In this document: piece after piece, positions 1 through 8,034 of the stretch
Position numbering within the stretch: position 1 is the first letter of the stretch
How the letters are laid out: every line of letters starts with the position of its first letter
Source: Flavobacteriales bacterium UBA958
GTDB lineage: Bacteria > Bacteroidota > Bacteroidia > Flavobacteriales_D > Crocinitomicaceae
Assembly: GCA_002293045.1 (NCBI GenBank)
Contig: DBCM01000101.1
Span: forward strand, 1 to 29,713
DNA: 29,713 nt
Reading direction: 5' to 3'
Program-made: the position numbers and the translations under genes
Notes under the pieces: generated by a model
What the model was told of the DNA's origin: nothing
The model's input: only the letters and a program-made list of their open reading frames with translations
Database searches by the model: none

Positions 1-773
1 GTCCCTTCTTTATTCCATTGAAGGTTTTTAATGCTGAAGTGCTGATTACCTACCTTGATGGGTAAGAGTGCATCCGGGGAAATAACCCAAAGGCAGGAGG
101 TATCTCGTTTTCCCTTTTCTTGGGTAATGTACGCCAAGTTCCCCTGCCTTGACAACAAGAAATCGGTTGTGTTATTCGCTTGAAATAAGATCTCATTCCG
201 ATTTTCTAACACTAAGGTAGAACCGTCTGATTTAATTTCTTTGACTTGCTCAGTTGGTTTTTCTTTCTTATGAAACCAACATTTCTTTGGGGATTCCACC
301 GTTGAGGATTTTGGCTTATCGTTTTGCTCTTTTAAATACGCCACGTAATTCGAAGATTCCGCCACTTCAAATCGCTTAACCTGAGACACTTTACGGAGGG
401 AGTCTTTGGTGGAATTAAAAATTACCAAGGTGTCTTTTGGCCATTTCTTTTTGTCTATTTTATTCAACTCACAAGTTCTCAAGGTATCATAACCCGGAGT
501 GCGTCGCCAAGCCATTAAGGAACCAGATTCGTTCATTTGCAACTCTTTTGCAGCGAACATAGAATCTTTAGCGCCGCTGGAAACATGCTGCCAATGCAAG
601 TACCCATCGCCTTTCATGGGCAACACTTCAAAGGTTAACCAAGCACCTTGATTAGAAAGCTTTACCTTCTCGATTCGATTCCATCGAGCATAGGCATTGT
701 GATCAATTACTTGCTTTTGAGCGAAGGTATTCACTAGAATAAAACAAAAAATGAACCTAATAAAACTAATCAT
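1..773 (-). CDS. S9 family (prolyl oligopeptidase) peptidase, N-terminal part, cut by the window edge
   Basis: The minus-strand frame opens with ATG at 773 and stays open to the window edge, giving about 257 residues without a stop. The first 18 or so residues (MISFIRFIFCFILVNTFAQ) look like a signal peptide. The following segment, with ARWNRIEKVKLSNQGAWLTF and later KGDGYLHWQH, resembles the start of the beta-propeller of Bacteroidota S9 peptidases, where W-x-x-I-...-S-x-G-x-W and G-D-G-x-L are typical. The catalytic alpha/beta-hydrolase domain would lie outside the window, so no active-site residue can be checked. If the call is right, it is an exported peptidase that trims proline-containing or other oligopeptides. 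The start lies one base beyond the stop of the EamA gene, so it is probably the last gene of the run that begins near 4983. Confidence 0.6.
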   Translation of the reverse strand, partial: MISFIRFIFCFILVNTFAQKQVIDHNAYARWNRIEKVKLSNQGAWLTFEVLPMKGDGYLHWQHVSSGAKDSMFAAKELQMNESGSLMAWRRTPGYDTLRTCELNKIDKKKWPKDTLVIFNSTKDSLRKVSQVKRFEVAESSNYVAYLKEQNDKPKSSTVESPKKCWFHKKEKPTEQVKEIKSDGSTLVLENRNEILFQANNTTDFLLSRQGNLAYITQEKGKRDTSCLWVISPDALLPIKVGNQHFSIKNLQWNKEG

Positions 774-774
774 G

Positions 775-1695
775 TTATTTGTTTGCTTGTCGGTGCGATG
801 TTAAATAAATTCCAATAAAAATAATACTCATCAATAAAATAGTTTTAGAATTAATAAAACTAGTATAATCCGATGACCAACCAATTTTTGAAAAAAGGAA
901 CGTAAAAGTAATCACAAAGATTGGTTGAACATAAATGAATGCAGCTGCCACGGTAGAACTCACATGTTTAAGGCCGACTACGGTCAATAAATACGTAAGA
1001 AAAGTTACTCCAACCACCACATAAATAATCTTAATCCAAATAAACCAAGGAATCGTGTGTAAGTTCGTTTGTGTAAGGTCTCCATACAACGGGGGAAAGG
1101 CCAATAAAAAGAGGGAGCCAAAGGTAAAAACCCAAGTGATCACAACCAAGGGGGGATATTTCTGCATGAGCGGCTTAACCAATAACAAATACACGGCATA
1201 GCTCAATGAATTGCCCAAAAGAAATAAATCACCAAGTTGGGCTTGAACGGTTTTTGTGCCATAAGTCGTTAGCGCAATTGCTCCAAATGCACCAATGCTA
1301 ATCCCAATCCACTGTGTTTTAGTCAGGCGTTCTTTCAACCAAAAAAATGAAAGTACGGCTACCATAATCGGATTGAGTGCCATAATTATTCCGGCATTCA
1401 TTGGGGATGAGGCATTCAACCCGTGAAAAAACAACAGTTGATTGACCGTTACTCCAAATAATCCACACGCGGCTAATCGCAGTAGATCACGCCTAAGTAT
1501 TCTTGCGCGCTTTACAAAAGGAATGAGCATCCAAAAAAGTACGACCGCACCAATTACCCTGAATAAAATAAAGACTGTGGGAGTTAGAAATACAGGCATG
1601 ACCCCTTTGGCCAACACATGGCTTGCCCCATAAATCAGATTGACTAACAATAAGGCAAACGCCGCCCACTGTTCCTTATCCTTTTTTATCTCCAA
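775..1695 (-). CDS. EamA/DMT-family membrane transporter
   Basis: This 306-residue protein has ten hydrophobic segments arranged as two five-helix halves, the layout of the drug/metabolite transporter (EamA, RhaT-like) superfamily. Family-typical stretches are visible: NLIYGASHVLAKGVMP in helix 1, FRVIGAVVLFW in helix 2, SSPMNAGIIMALNPIMVAVL in helix 4, then FLKERLT-like WLKERLTKTQWIGISIGAFG, and AFIYVQPIFV in the second half. It acts in the inner membrane; the substrate (metabolite, amino acid or drug) cannot be told from sequence. The only start that keeps helix 1 is TTG at 1695, because an in-frame stop lies at 1711-1713 and the next ATG is around residue 33. It overlaps the upstream SUFU gene by 10 bases, which suggests translational coupling. 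Confidence 0.88.
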   Translation of the reverse strand: MEIKKDKEQWAAFALLLVNLIYGASHVLAKGVMPVFLTPTVFILFRVIGAVVLFWMLIPFVKRARILRRDLLRLAACGLFGVTVNQLLFFHGLNASSPMNAGIIMALNPIMVAVLSFFWLKERLTKTQWIGISIGAFGAIALTTYGTKTVQAQLGDLFLLGNSLSYAVYLLLVKPLMQKYPPLVVITWVFTFGSLFLLAFPPLYGDLTQTNLHTIPWFIWIKIIYVVVGVTFLTYLLTVVGLKHVSSTVAAAFIYVQPIFVITFTFLFSKIGWSSDYTSFINSKTILLMSIIFIGIYLTSHRQANK

Positions 1696-2279
1696 AACAG
1701 AAACCGGGGTTTAACTACCGAGGCGCGAAATTCATCCAATCGTTCTGTGATTCCTTTATCCATTAATCGATGCAGAAATTTGATATTGCCACGGGCCTCT
1801 TTAACATCTTTTTCCATCTTAAAAATCGGACAAAGCGCTTTACATTGAACCTCCCTGCCCGCAACCTCAATCGTTGATGACAATTCCGGTAATGCAATGG
1901 GATTCATCAATAGCAAGGCGGCAAACCCTTGTTCTTTAAACCGGCCCTCGGGTAATTCCCCCAATCCAAAGGTATGGCCTGAGATGGCCCAATGCCCTTT
2001 CGCTAAATAATTTTTTATGGCGATTAAGCGATTGGCTGCCCAATTAAACAAGGGATTTTCCAAATCAAACTGCCAATACTCTGGAAGTAAAAAATATAAT
2101 TCAATGACGGCCTCTGCGTGATAAGTTTCCGGCACGGGCAGGGTTAATTTCGATACATCCGTTGTACACAATACCGCACCCCGACTATCCCCCAGAAGTA
2201 TCAAGGCCAAGCGCTCTTCCCCTATCGTGATTTCTTGAACAGGTTTACCCAGCCGTTGTGAAAGTGCTTCAGGGAACAT
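1686..2279 (-). CDS. Suppressor of fused (SUFU) domain protein
   Basis: This 197-residue soluble protein has no signal peptide or membrane segment. The pattern fits the bacterial SUFU domain (PF05076): an ELYFLLPEYW strand early, a WAANRLIAIKNYLAK helix, the GHTFGLGEL block around residue 100, and a C-terminal stretch CPIFKMEKDVKEARG...FLHRLMDKGITERLDEFRAS, which matches the usual P-x-x-x-x-E-x-x-x...L-L-x-x-x-x-V-x-D-x-x-R-x-S ending. Bacterial SUFU proteins are often immunity proteins of polymorphic toxins, but no toxin gene is next to it here, so that role is not supported by context. It overlaps the upstream peroxidase gene by 11 bases and the downstream EamA gene by 10. Function unknown. 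Confidence 0.7.
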   Translation of the reverse strand: MFPEALSQRLGKPVQEITIGEERLALILLGDSRGAVLCTTDVSKLTLPVPETYHAEAVIELYFLLPEYWQFDLENPLFNWAANRLIAIKNYLAKGHWAISGHTFGLGELPEGRFKEQGFAALLLMNPIALPELSSTIEVAGREVQCKALCPIFKMEKDVKEARGNIKFLHRLMDKGITERLDEFRASVVKPRFLFWR

Positions 2280-3240
2280 AAGTACTGATTTTTTTAAGAT
2301 AACTTGTATCGGTTAAAGATTCCAAGAATGAAACCAGTTGTTTCTGTTCCGTAGCAGTGAGTTTAAACGGTACAATTGCTCCATGTTGACCTTTCGGGCG
2401 TTTACCTCCTTGTACATAATGTGCGATAACCTCATCCAAGGTTTTCAAACTACCGTCATGCATATACGGGTATGTGAGCGCAATATTGCGAAGGGTTGGT
2501 GTCTTAAAAAACCCAATGTCAGCACTATCCAAGTTGATTCTAAAACGGCCTTTATCCGCTCCATAATTTTGGTAAAGACCATTGTTCTCCGCCTTGAAAT
2601 TGGTGAAGTATGGGGCTGGGTGACAGGTGGTACAATACAGGGAGTTGAATAACTTCAATCCCGCGCGTTGATCGCTGGTCAATGCATGCGTTTTCCCCTT
2701 CATGAATTGGTCATACGGACTATTCAAAGAAAGGAGGGATCGCTCAAAGGCAGCAATACTTCGTGTCAAAACCCATGCGTCAAAATCTCGATTAAATATT
2801 TTCTTTGCCGCCTGCTGATATTCTGGAATTGCTCTTAATTTAGGGATTAAGACCTTCATATTATGCCCCATTTCGGTGGCTTCTTGTATCGGAACAAGGA
2901 CTTGGAGTTCCAACGTTTTGAGGTGTGCATCAAACATCACTGTTTGTAAAAAAACACTGTTAAGTAAGGTTGAGGCATTGCGTTCTGGATGCTTTCCGTC
3001 AATTCCATCACTGACAGTTTTTCGATCGGTAAAAGCGAATACGGGATTATGACAATTAGCGCACGCAATGGATTCATCCCGGGACAAACGCTTGTCAAAA
3101 AATAACGCACGACCCAATTCAATCTTTTGGGCTGACGGGGGGTTATCCTTGGGGTACATATGCTCAGCACTTAAATCCTCTGGCGATTCACAGGACCAAG
3201 CAAGCATTAATACCCCCCAAACGAAGCCCCATTTTGTCAT
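2269..3240 (-). CDS. Di-heme cytochrome c peroxidase-family protein (MauG/MbnH-like)
   Basis: This 323-residue exported protein has two c-type heme sites, C60-A-N-C-H64 and C203-T-T-C-H207, one in each half, and the family block TPTLRNIALTYPYMHDGSLK at about 247-266. It starts with a short hydrophobic leader ending in LAWSC17, so it may be a lipoprotein, although Trp at -2 and Ser at -1 are not a standard lipobox. Family members use electrons or peroxide to reduce H2O2 (CcpA) or to oxidise protein side chains (MauG, MbnH). By eye, Tyr275 in IAHYVQGG sits where CcpA has its Met heme ligand, as in MauG-type enzymes. The segment that normally reads F-W-D-G-R reads M-F-D-A-H here (102-106). The gene overlaps the MbnP-like gene by four bases (ATGA), which makes the MbnP-like protein a likely substrate. 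Confidence 0.88.
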   Translation of the reverse strand: MTKWGFVWGVLMLAWSCESPEDLSAEHMYPKDNPPSAQKIELGRALFFDKRLSRDESIACANCHNPVFAFTDRKTVSDGIDGKHPERNASTLLNSVFLQTVMFDAHLKTLELQVLVPIQEATEMGHNMKVLIPKLRAIPEYQQAAKKIFNRDFDAWVLTRSIAAFERSLLSLNSPYDQFMKGKTHALTSDQRAGLKLFNSLYCTTCHPAPYFTNFKAENNGLYQNYGADKGRFRINLDSADIGFFKTPTLRNIALTYPYMHDGSLKTLDEVIAHYVQGGKRPKGQHGAIVPFKLTATEQKQLVSFLESLTDTSYLKKISTYVP

Positions 3241-4208
3241 GGATTCACAATAAAATACTCTTGGGTCAACAGCGCCCTATGCTGTGCATCGTATACCCTT
3301 AGAATATAATATCCCGTATTCATATCCAACGCAGCACTGCCGTATTCTTCATTCATTAAACCGCTGGAAACTAAGCGGCCAGATAAATCCAAAATTGTGA
3401 ATGAAGCCTGTTGCAAATCCTCCCAATACAGCGTGGCCCCTTCTACGTAAACGGAGGAAGGTAGATTTGTGTTTAGGTCGGCGGTAGCCGGCTGAGTAAA
3501 TACGTTGTAGGTTAGGACATTGGACATGATAGACTCATTCAATCCCGACTGGCCGTGTAGTACCCCCACCGTTGACAAGGGCATATCCCTCAACCATTCG
3601 TCTATATTGCATGTCAAATAAACATCCATTTGGCCTGAGTTTGTCTGTGTTTCAATGACTGGCATTTGAATCATACGTGTATTGTGATCCCCAAAATTGT
3701 GCATTTCAAAATAGGCATCTGGATTTTGATCATTGTTACTGTCTGCCTCACCACCAACGATCATGTGCATATAGCCGAACTGCCAACCCCAATACATCGT
3801 TGGGTTCTGAAAACTAAGGGGATGCGTGTCTGGATAGCTGGAAATATCCACCGCTTCAACTCCCGACTGGGTGTTTAAGCGCGCAGGAACTCCCACTAAA
3901 AAACGGATACTATCCAAATCTTGAATGTTATAGGTTCCAAGGAAGAAACCAAATTCCTCTGGGGTAAATAAATAAACCGCCGGAGAAACATTCGTTTGAA
4001 CCCCACCGTCATGGAAAAGCACAACATCTGACACATAGTAATCAAAATGGTCAATATTCACTACCACACCATCGATACCCGTATAGGGAGTATTTAATTG
4101 AAATGGCCCATTATTAAAAAAAGGATTAATGTGCAAAAAAACGTCTTTTTGGGCTGACATTGTATGACATGCCGCAACGAAGATTACGATTGAGATTAAC
4201 TGTTTCAT
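3237..4208 (-). CDS. MbnP-like copper-site protein with T9SS type A sorting domain
   Basis: The ATG at 4208 is chosen because it gives a clean signal peptide (MKQLISIVIFVAACHTMSAQ); a longer in-frame reading to 4265 would put 19 non-signal residues in front and overlap the upstream gene. The mature part (about 21-240) follows the MbnP/MopE/CorA-like family: a VFLHINPFF opening strand, DHFDYYVSDVVLF, LGTYNIQDLDSIRFLVGVP, and the hallmark block MYWGWQFGYMHMIVGG at 138-153. In methanotroph MbnP/MopE a Trp is converted to kynurenine and helps bind Cu(I); Trp140 and Trp142 are the candidates here. Residues about 250-323 form a T9SS type A C-terminal domain (LDLSGRLV, MNTGYYILRVYD), predicting secretion or surface attachment. 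The paired peroxidase starts within the stop codon of this gene. Confidence 0.8.
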   Translation of the reverse strand: MKQLISIVIFVAACHTMSAQKDVFLHINPFFNNGPFQLNTPYTGIDGVVVNIDHFDYYVSDVVLFHDGGVQTNVSPAVYLFTPEEFGFFLGTYNIQDLDSIRFLVGVPARLNTQSGVEAVDISSYPDTHPLSFQNPTMYWGWQFGYMHMIVGGEADSNNDQNPDAYFEMHNFGDHNTRMIQMPVIETQTNSGQMDVYLTCNIDEWLRDMPLSTVGVLHGQSGLNESIMSNVLTYNVFTQPATADLNTNLPSSVYVEGATLYWEDLQQASFTILDLSGRLVSSGLMNEEYGSAALDMNTGYYILRVYDAQHRALLTQEYFIVNP

Positions 4209-4209
4209 C

Positions 4210-4983
4210 TTATCTTTTTTTAGCGATGTATAATACCTCATCGGCAGAAATCCTGAACTTTTCAAAAATATCCGGACTCAAGTGTTTATTCAACCAAAAT
4301 TCTTCTACTTCAAAGCCTGCACGTTTTAGGTAATCTGGATAATCCAATCCGAACAAACGCACATGATCTTTTTGCCAATAATATTTTTCACGGTCTTCGG
4401 GGGTAATTATCGATGGGTCTTCTAGCGTTTTCTCTCTGGAAACATCTTGGGGTACCTGCATGATTGCCCAGCCCCCCGGCTTCATTACACGAAACAATTC
4501 ACGCATACATTGATTCGGGTCTTCTACATGTTCCATCACGTGATTACAAAAGACCACATCAAAGCGATTATCCTCCAAGGGGATGTGATGCAAATCAAAA
4601 TGCATATCAGCGATAGGAGAAACAATATCCGCAGTGAGATAATTTAGATTCGATTGTTGTTTAAAGCGGTCGATAAAGCACTGTTCTGGTGCCATGTGCA
4701 AAACAGCTAAGGAGGGTGCGGTAAAAAAGGTGCTGTAATCTCTGAGATAGAGCCACATCAACCGATGTCGCTCTAGGGTCAAATCATAGGGGCAAAGCAC
4801 ATTTTCTCGGTGTGCCACATCCGAGCCATAGGACAGGAACTTTGAGAACTTGCGGTCGCATACAGGGCACTCTACCTTATCTCCACGATACAACAAGGGC
4901 GCAAACTGCTTGAAAATGTAGCTCAATCGAATCAGCAAGGGACGAGGAAGCGTGTTTAACAAGAATTTATATAAACGTTTCAC
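4210..4983 (-). CDS. Class I SAM-dependent methyltransferase (Methyltransf_11 type)
   Basis: This is a 257-residue protein starting with GTG. An N-terminal part with CPVCDRKF at 39-46 and a further Cys at about 64 may bind zinc. The methyltransferase core follows: AVLHMAPEQ (motif I position, without the usual GxGxG), LTADIVSP with the acidic residue that would contact the SAM ribose, then FDVVFCNHVMEHVEDP and the post-motif MKPGGWAIMQVPQ. These are the hallmarks of type 11 methyltransferases often found with surface glycan or small-molecule pathways. The substrate cannot be inferred. It is the first gene of a minus-strand run; the MbnP-like gene begins one base after its stop. A palindromic TAAATTTA lies four bases upstream of the GTG and is one mismatch from a TAnnTTTG -7 element. 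Confidence 0.85.
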   Translation of the reverse strand: MKRLYKFLLNTLPRPLLIRLSYIFKQFAPLLYRGDKVECPVCDRKFSKFLSYGSDVAHRENVLCPYDLTLERHRLMWLYLRDYSTFFTAPSLAVLHMAPEQCFIDRFKQQSNLNYLTADIVSPIADMHFDLHHIPLEDNRFDVVFCNHVMEHVEDPNQCMRELFRVMKPGGWAIMQVPQDVSREKTLEDPSIITPEDREKYYWQKDHVRLFGLDYPDYLKRAGFEVEEFWLNKHLSPDIFEKFRISADEVLYIAKKR

Positions 4984-5063
4984 AGGGTAAATTTACGATA
5001 AAAAATGTGGATAATTCGTCCTTTAAACTGCAACCCATCGCACGGTTGGACGTATGGAAGTAA

Positions 5064-6047
5064 ATGAACATAAAATCTTTTCTTTTTTTCCTCCATGTGA
5101 GTTTGATTGCCTTTGTTCAGGGCCAAGGTCAACCCGTGGCAGTGAAAGATTTTAAAGATCAACATGTGTTGTTCACAGACATTGGGATTAGTCCTGCACC
5201 GTTCCAGATCAGTTATCCCTTCCAATTAGCAGAAGGTCCTTTGAAATACAAAAATAATTTTAAACCCATTTTAGGCCTCGCGTATGCGTACAAGTGGTTT
5301 TCCATGCGCGTCTCCTTCCCCGTCTTACCTGGGGTTCGTTCCGTTGAAAAATATGGAAAATCGAAGCAATTTGGTATTGGATTCGATTATAACTTTAAGC
5401 GGCTTTATACCGACATTGATTTTAGAATTATTCAAGGTTATGCGATAAAAAATGCCCTAGCTTTCGACACAAGCTTATCCGCTAATGCGCCAAACCTCAT
5501 ATATCCAGCATTAGGAACCATGAATCTTGCGTTAAATCTGTGGTACTTCAACACCGATGATTTCAAAATGAATGCATTGCAAGGAAAGCGTGCTCATTTT
5601 GAAAAACAAGTGCATACTTGGTATGTAAAAGGTACCTTAAATTACTTTGGAGTAACCCATGGTTCCCGAGAAATCATTCCATCGCTGCTTCAAGACCCAC
5701 AGCAATCTAAAACAAGTGCACAAAGCTATTCAGCCCTTGATTTTGGTGTGATTCCTGGATATGCCTACGCAAACCGTATTAACAACTGGCAATTCTCTGG
5801 ATGGGCGGGTATCGGGCCAGTAATTCAATCAAAATTTTACACCATCGATCCAGGAGCTCAAGGTTTCCTGGGAATTGCACCCCGGTATGATATTAAATTC
5901 GTTACTGGATATTCAACCCCCGAACGGTTCATTTTACTTGCTGGGAACTTTGACAACAAATCCGCTGCATTTACCAACTTAACTTATCGGCAATATTTTT
6001 ATACCATTCGCTTAGTGGTTGGTCTGCGAATCCCTCCTAAAACATAG
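5064..6047 (+). CDS. DUF4421 family outer-membrane-type protein
   Basis: This 327-residue protein begins with a signal peptide (MNIKSFLFFLHVSLIAFVQG). The rest alternates short beta strands rich in aromatic residues, as in small outer-membrane barrels. The stretch GLAYAYKWFSMRVSFPV, followed by KYGKSKQFGIGFDYNFKRLY and TDIDFRIIQGYAI, matches what I know of DUF4421 (PF14391), a Bacteroidota family with Y-K-W-F, K-Y-G-K-(T/S) and D-x-x-x-Q-x-x-x-G motifs. The end, RQYFYTIRLVVGLRIPPK, is consistent with a closing beta strand. Function is unknown. It is transcribed away from the methyltransferase gene with an 80-base gap, and its last 11 bases overlap the convergent hutU gene. Confidence 0.7.
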   Translation: MNIKSFLFFLHVSLIAFVQGQGQPVAVKDFKDQHVLFTDIGISPAPFQISYPFQLAEGPLKYKNNFKPILGLAYAYKWFSMRVSFPVLPGVRSVEKYGKSKQFGIGFDYNFKRLYTDIDFRIIQGYAIKNALAFDTSLSANAPNLIYPALGTMNLALNLWYFNTDDFKMNALQGKRAHFEKQVHTWYVKGTLNYFGVTHGSREIIPSLLQDPQQSKTSAQSYSALDFGVIPGYAYANRINNWQFSGWAGIGPVIQSKFYTIDPGAQGFLGIAPRYDIKFVTGYSTPERFILLAGNFDNKSAAFTNLTYRQYFYTIRLVVGLRIPPKT

Positions 6048-8034
6048 CATCTAACCACTCGTCATCCACCAAATGAGGTATGGTCACTTTTAAATTTGGC
6101 TCTATTTCCATGGCTCGTTTTATCGCATAGGTTGCATGTGGATTCCGTGCCCAATTCCTGCGGGCAATACCATTGTTCACATCCCAATGAAGCATCATCT
6201 GAAGGTTAACCGAGGTTCGGTCTGATCCATCGAGGAGCATGCCAAAACCGCCATTGATTACTTCCCCCCAACCAACGCCCCCACCGTTGTGGATAGAAAC
6301 CCAGGTAGCCCCTCTAAAACTGTCCCCAATGACGTTCTGTATTGCCATATCGGCTGTGAAGCTTGAACCGTCGTAAATGTTACTGGTTTCGCGGTACGGA
6401 GAATCTGTTCCTGATACATCATGGTGATCTCTACCTAAAATTACGGGTCCAATCTCACCGCGGGAAATTGCCTCATTAAACGCTTGTGCAATCCGCATTC
6501 GGCCCTCTGCATCCGCATATAATATGCGTGCCTGTGAACCTACCACGAGGTTGTTTTCTTGAGCGCCTTTAATCCATTGAATGTTATCCAACAGTTGTAA
6601 TTTAATTTCATCGGGGGCTTCGCTAAGCATTTTTTCCAAGACTTTCCGTGCGATTTCATCCGTTTTTTGCAAATCGTTGGAATCGCCAGAGGCGCATACC
6701 CACCGGAAAGGACCAAAACCGTAATCAAAGCAAAATGGACCGAGTATATCTTGAATGTATGAAGGATATTTAAAATCCAATCCATTCGAAGCCATCACCT
6801 CTGCTCCTGCGCGCGAAGCCTCCAATAAGAACGCATTTCCGTAATCAAAAAAATAGGTGCCTTGCGCGGTATGTTGATTTACAATGGCTACATGACGACG
6901 CAGCGAATCATACACGAGCTCCTTAAATTTGGCTGGGTTTTCCGCCATCAGCTGATTAGATTCTTCATAGGTTAATCCTACAGGATAATACCCGCCCGCA
7001 AAGGGATTGTGTAAGGATGTTTGGTCTGATCCCAAATCCACAAAAATGTGTTGTTCAGCGAATGCTTCCCAGACCTCAATTACATTGCCTAGGTAAGCAA
7101 TTGATACCACCTCATTCGAAGCTAAGGCAAGTGAAATACGCGCACACAATGCAGGTATATCAGTAATTACTTCGTCTACCCAACCTTGCGAATGGCGCGT
7201 ATGTACTGCTTTTGGATTTACTTCTGCGGTAACACTTACCACACCCGCTATATTTCCCGCTTTCGGTTGCGCCCCACTCATTCCACCAAGGCCTGCAGTG
7301 ACAAATAATTTTGTGTTTGGATTCTTGTTGGACGTTGCAAACCTACGCAGCGCATTCAATACCGTAATGGTTGTACCGTGAACGATGCCTTGAGGACCAA
7401 TATACATGTATGATCCTGCGGTCATTTGCCCGTATTGAGTAACCCCCAAGGCGTTAAATCTCTCCCAATCGTCTGGCTTACTGTAATTTGGAATCATCAT
7501 TCCATTGGTAACTACTACCCGAGGTGCATTGCGATGCGATGGAAAGAGTCCCATGGGATGGCCTGAATACATGACCAAGGTTTGTTCATCCGTCATGATC
7601 GACAAATAATGCATGGTCAATAAATACTGGGCCCAATTCTGAAAAACGGCGCCGTTCCCGCCATAGGTAATCAGTTCATGCGGATGCTGTGCCACACGGG
7701 GGTCCAAATTATTTTGAATCATCAGCATAATGGATTTAGCTTCCAAAGATTTTCCAGGATATTCATCTATGGAACGGGCTTTCATTGGATAGGCAGGACG
7801 ATAACGGTGCATATAAATTCGGCCAAATTCGGATAATTCCTGTGCAAATTCAGGGGCAAGCACCTGATGCATGTTGGCAGGAAAATAACGCAGGGCATTT
7901 TTAAGTGCTAGTTTTTTTTCGGGTCCTGAAAGGATTGCTTTACGTTTTGGTGCGTGATTTACTTGAGCATCGAAACCCGGATGTTCTGGCAAATGTAACG
8001 GGATTCCTTGGGATAATTCTTCTTTAAATGTCAT
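6037..8034 (-). CDS. hutU: Urocanate hydratase
   Basis: This 665-residue enzyme converts urocanate to imidazolonepropionate, the second step of histidine breakdown, in the cytoplasm with tightly bound NAD. Diagnostic blocks include ITYGGNGAVFQNW (122-134), MYSGHPMGLFPS (155-166), GQMTAGSYMYIGPQGI (202-217), the NAD-binding GLGGMSGAQPKAGNIAG (248-264), CFDYGFGPFRWVC (435-447), where the family's active-site Cys is expected, and RDHHDVSGTDSPYRET with DGSSFTADMAIQN (535-567). It is longer than the roughly 555-residue Pseudomonas/Bacillus form and closer to the long variant. It overlaps the upstream RsmI-like gene by four bases (ATGA). No other hut gene is in the window, so the rest of the pathway must be elsewhere if histidine is used. 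Confidence 0.97.
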   Translation of the reverse strand: MTFKEELSQGIPLHLPEHPGFDAQVNHAPKRKAILSGPEKKLALKNALRYFPANMHQVLAPEFAQELSEFGRIYMHRYRPAYPMKARSIDEYPGKSLEAKSIMLMIQNNLDPRVAQHPHELITYGGNGAVFQNWAQYLLTMHYLSIMTDEQTLVMYSGHPMGLFPSHRNAPRVVVTNGMMIPNYSKPDDWERFNALGVTQYGQMTAGSYMYIGPQGIVHGTTITVLNALRRFATSNKNPNTKLFVTAGLGGMSGAQPKAGNIAGVVSVTAEVNPKAVHTRHSQGWVDEVITDIPALCARISLALASNEVVSIAYLGNVIEVWEAFAEQHIFVDLGSDQTSLHNPFAGGYYPVGLTYEESNQLMAENPAKFKELVYDSLRRHVAIVNQHTAQGTYFFDYGNAFLLEASRAGAEVMASNGLDFKYPSYIQDILGPFCFDYGFGPFRWVCASGDSNDLQKTDEIARKVLEKMLSEAPDEIKLQLLDNIQWIKGAQENNLVVGSQARILYADAEGRMRIAQAFNEAISRGEIGPVILGRDHHDVSGTDSPYRETSNIYDGSSFTADMAIQNVIGDSFRGATWVSIHNGGGVGWGEVINGGFGMLLDGSDRTSVNLQMMLHWDVNNGIARRNWARNPHATYAIKRAMEIEPNLKVTIPHLVDDEWLDAMF

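Noticed and set aside
1686..2279. SUFU protein as the immunity half of a polymorphic toxin system
   Set aside because: No toxin, Rhs, VgrG or nuclease-toxin gene is adjacent; the gene sits inside a tight run with unrelated functions.
5006..5014. Replication origin suggested by a DnaA box
   Set aside because: Only one perfect box is seen, there is no AT-rich unwinding tract with further boxes, and dnaA/dnaN are absent.
4980..5225. 81-codon minus-strand frame across the divergent gap and the DUF4421 start
   Set aside because: It covers the signal peptide region of a well-supported plus-strand gene, has no family resemblance and no signal of its own.
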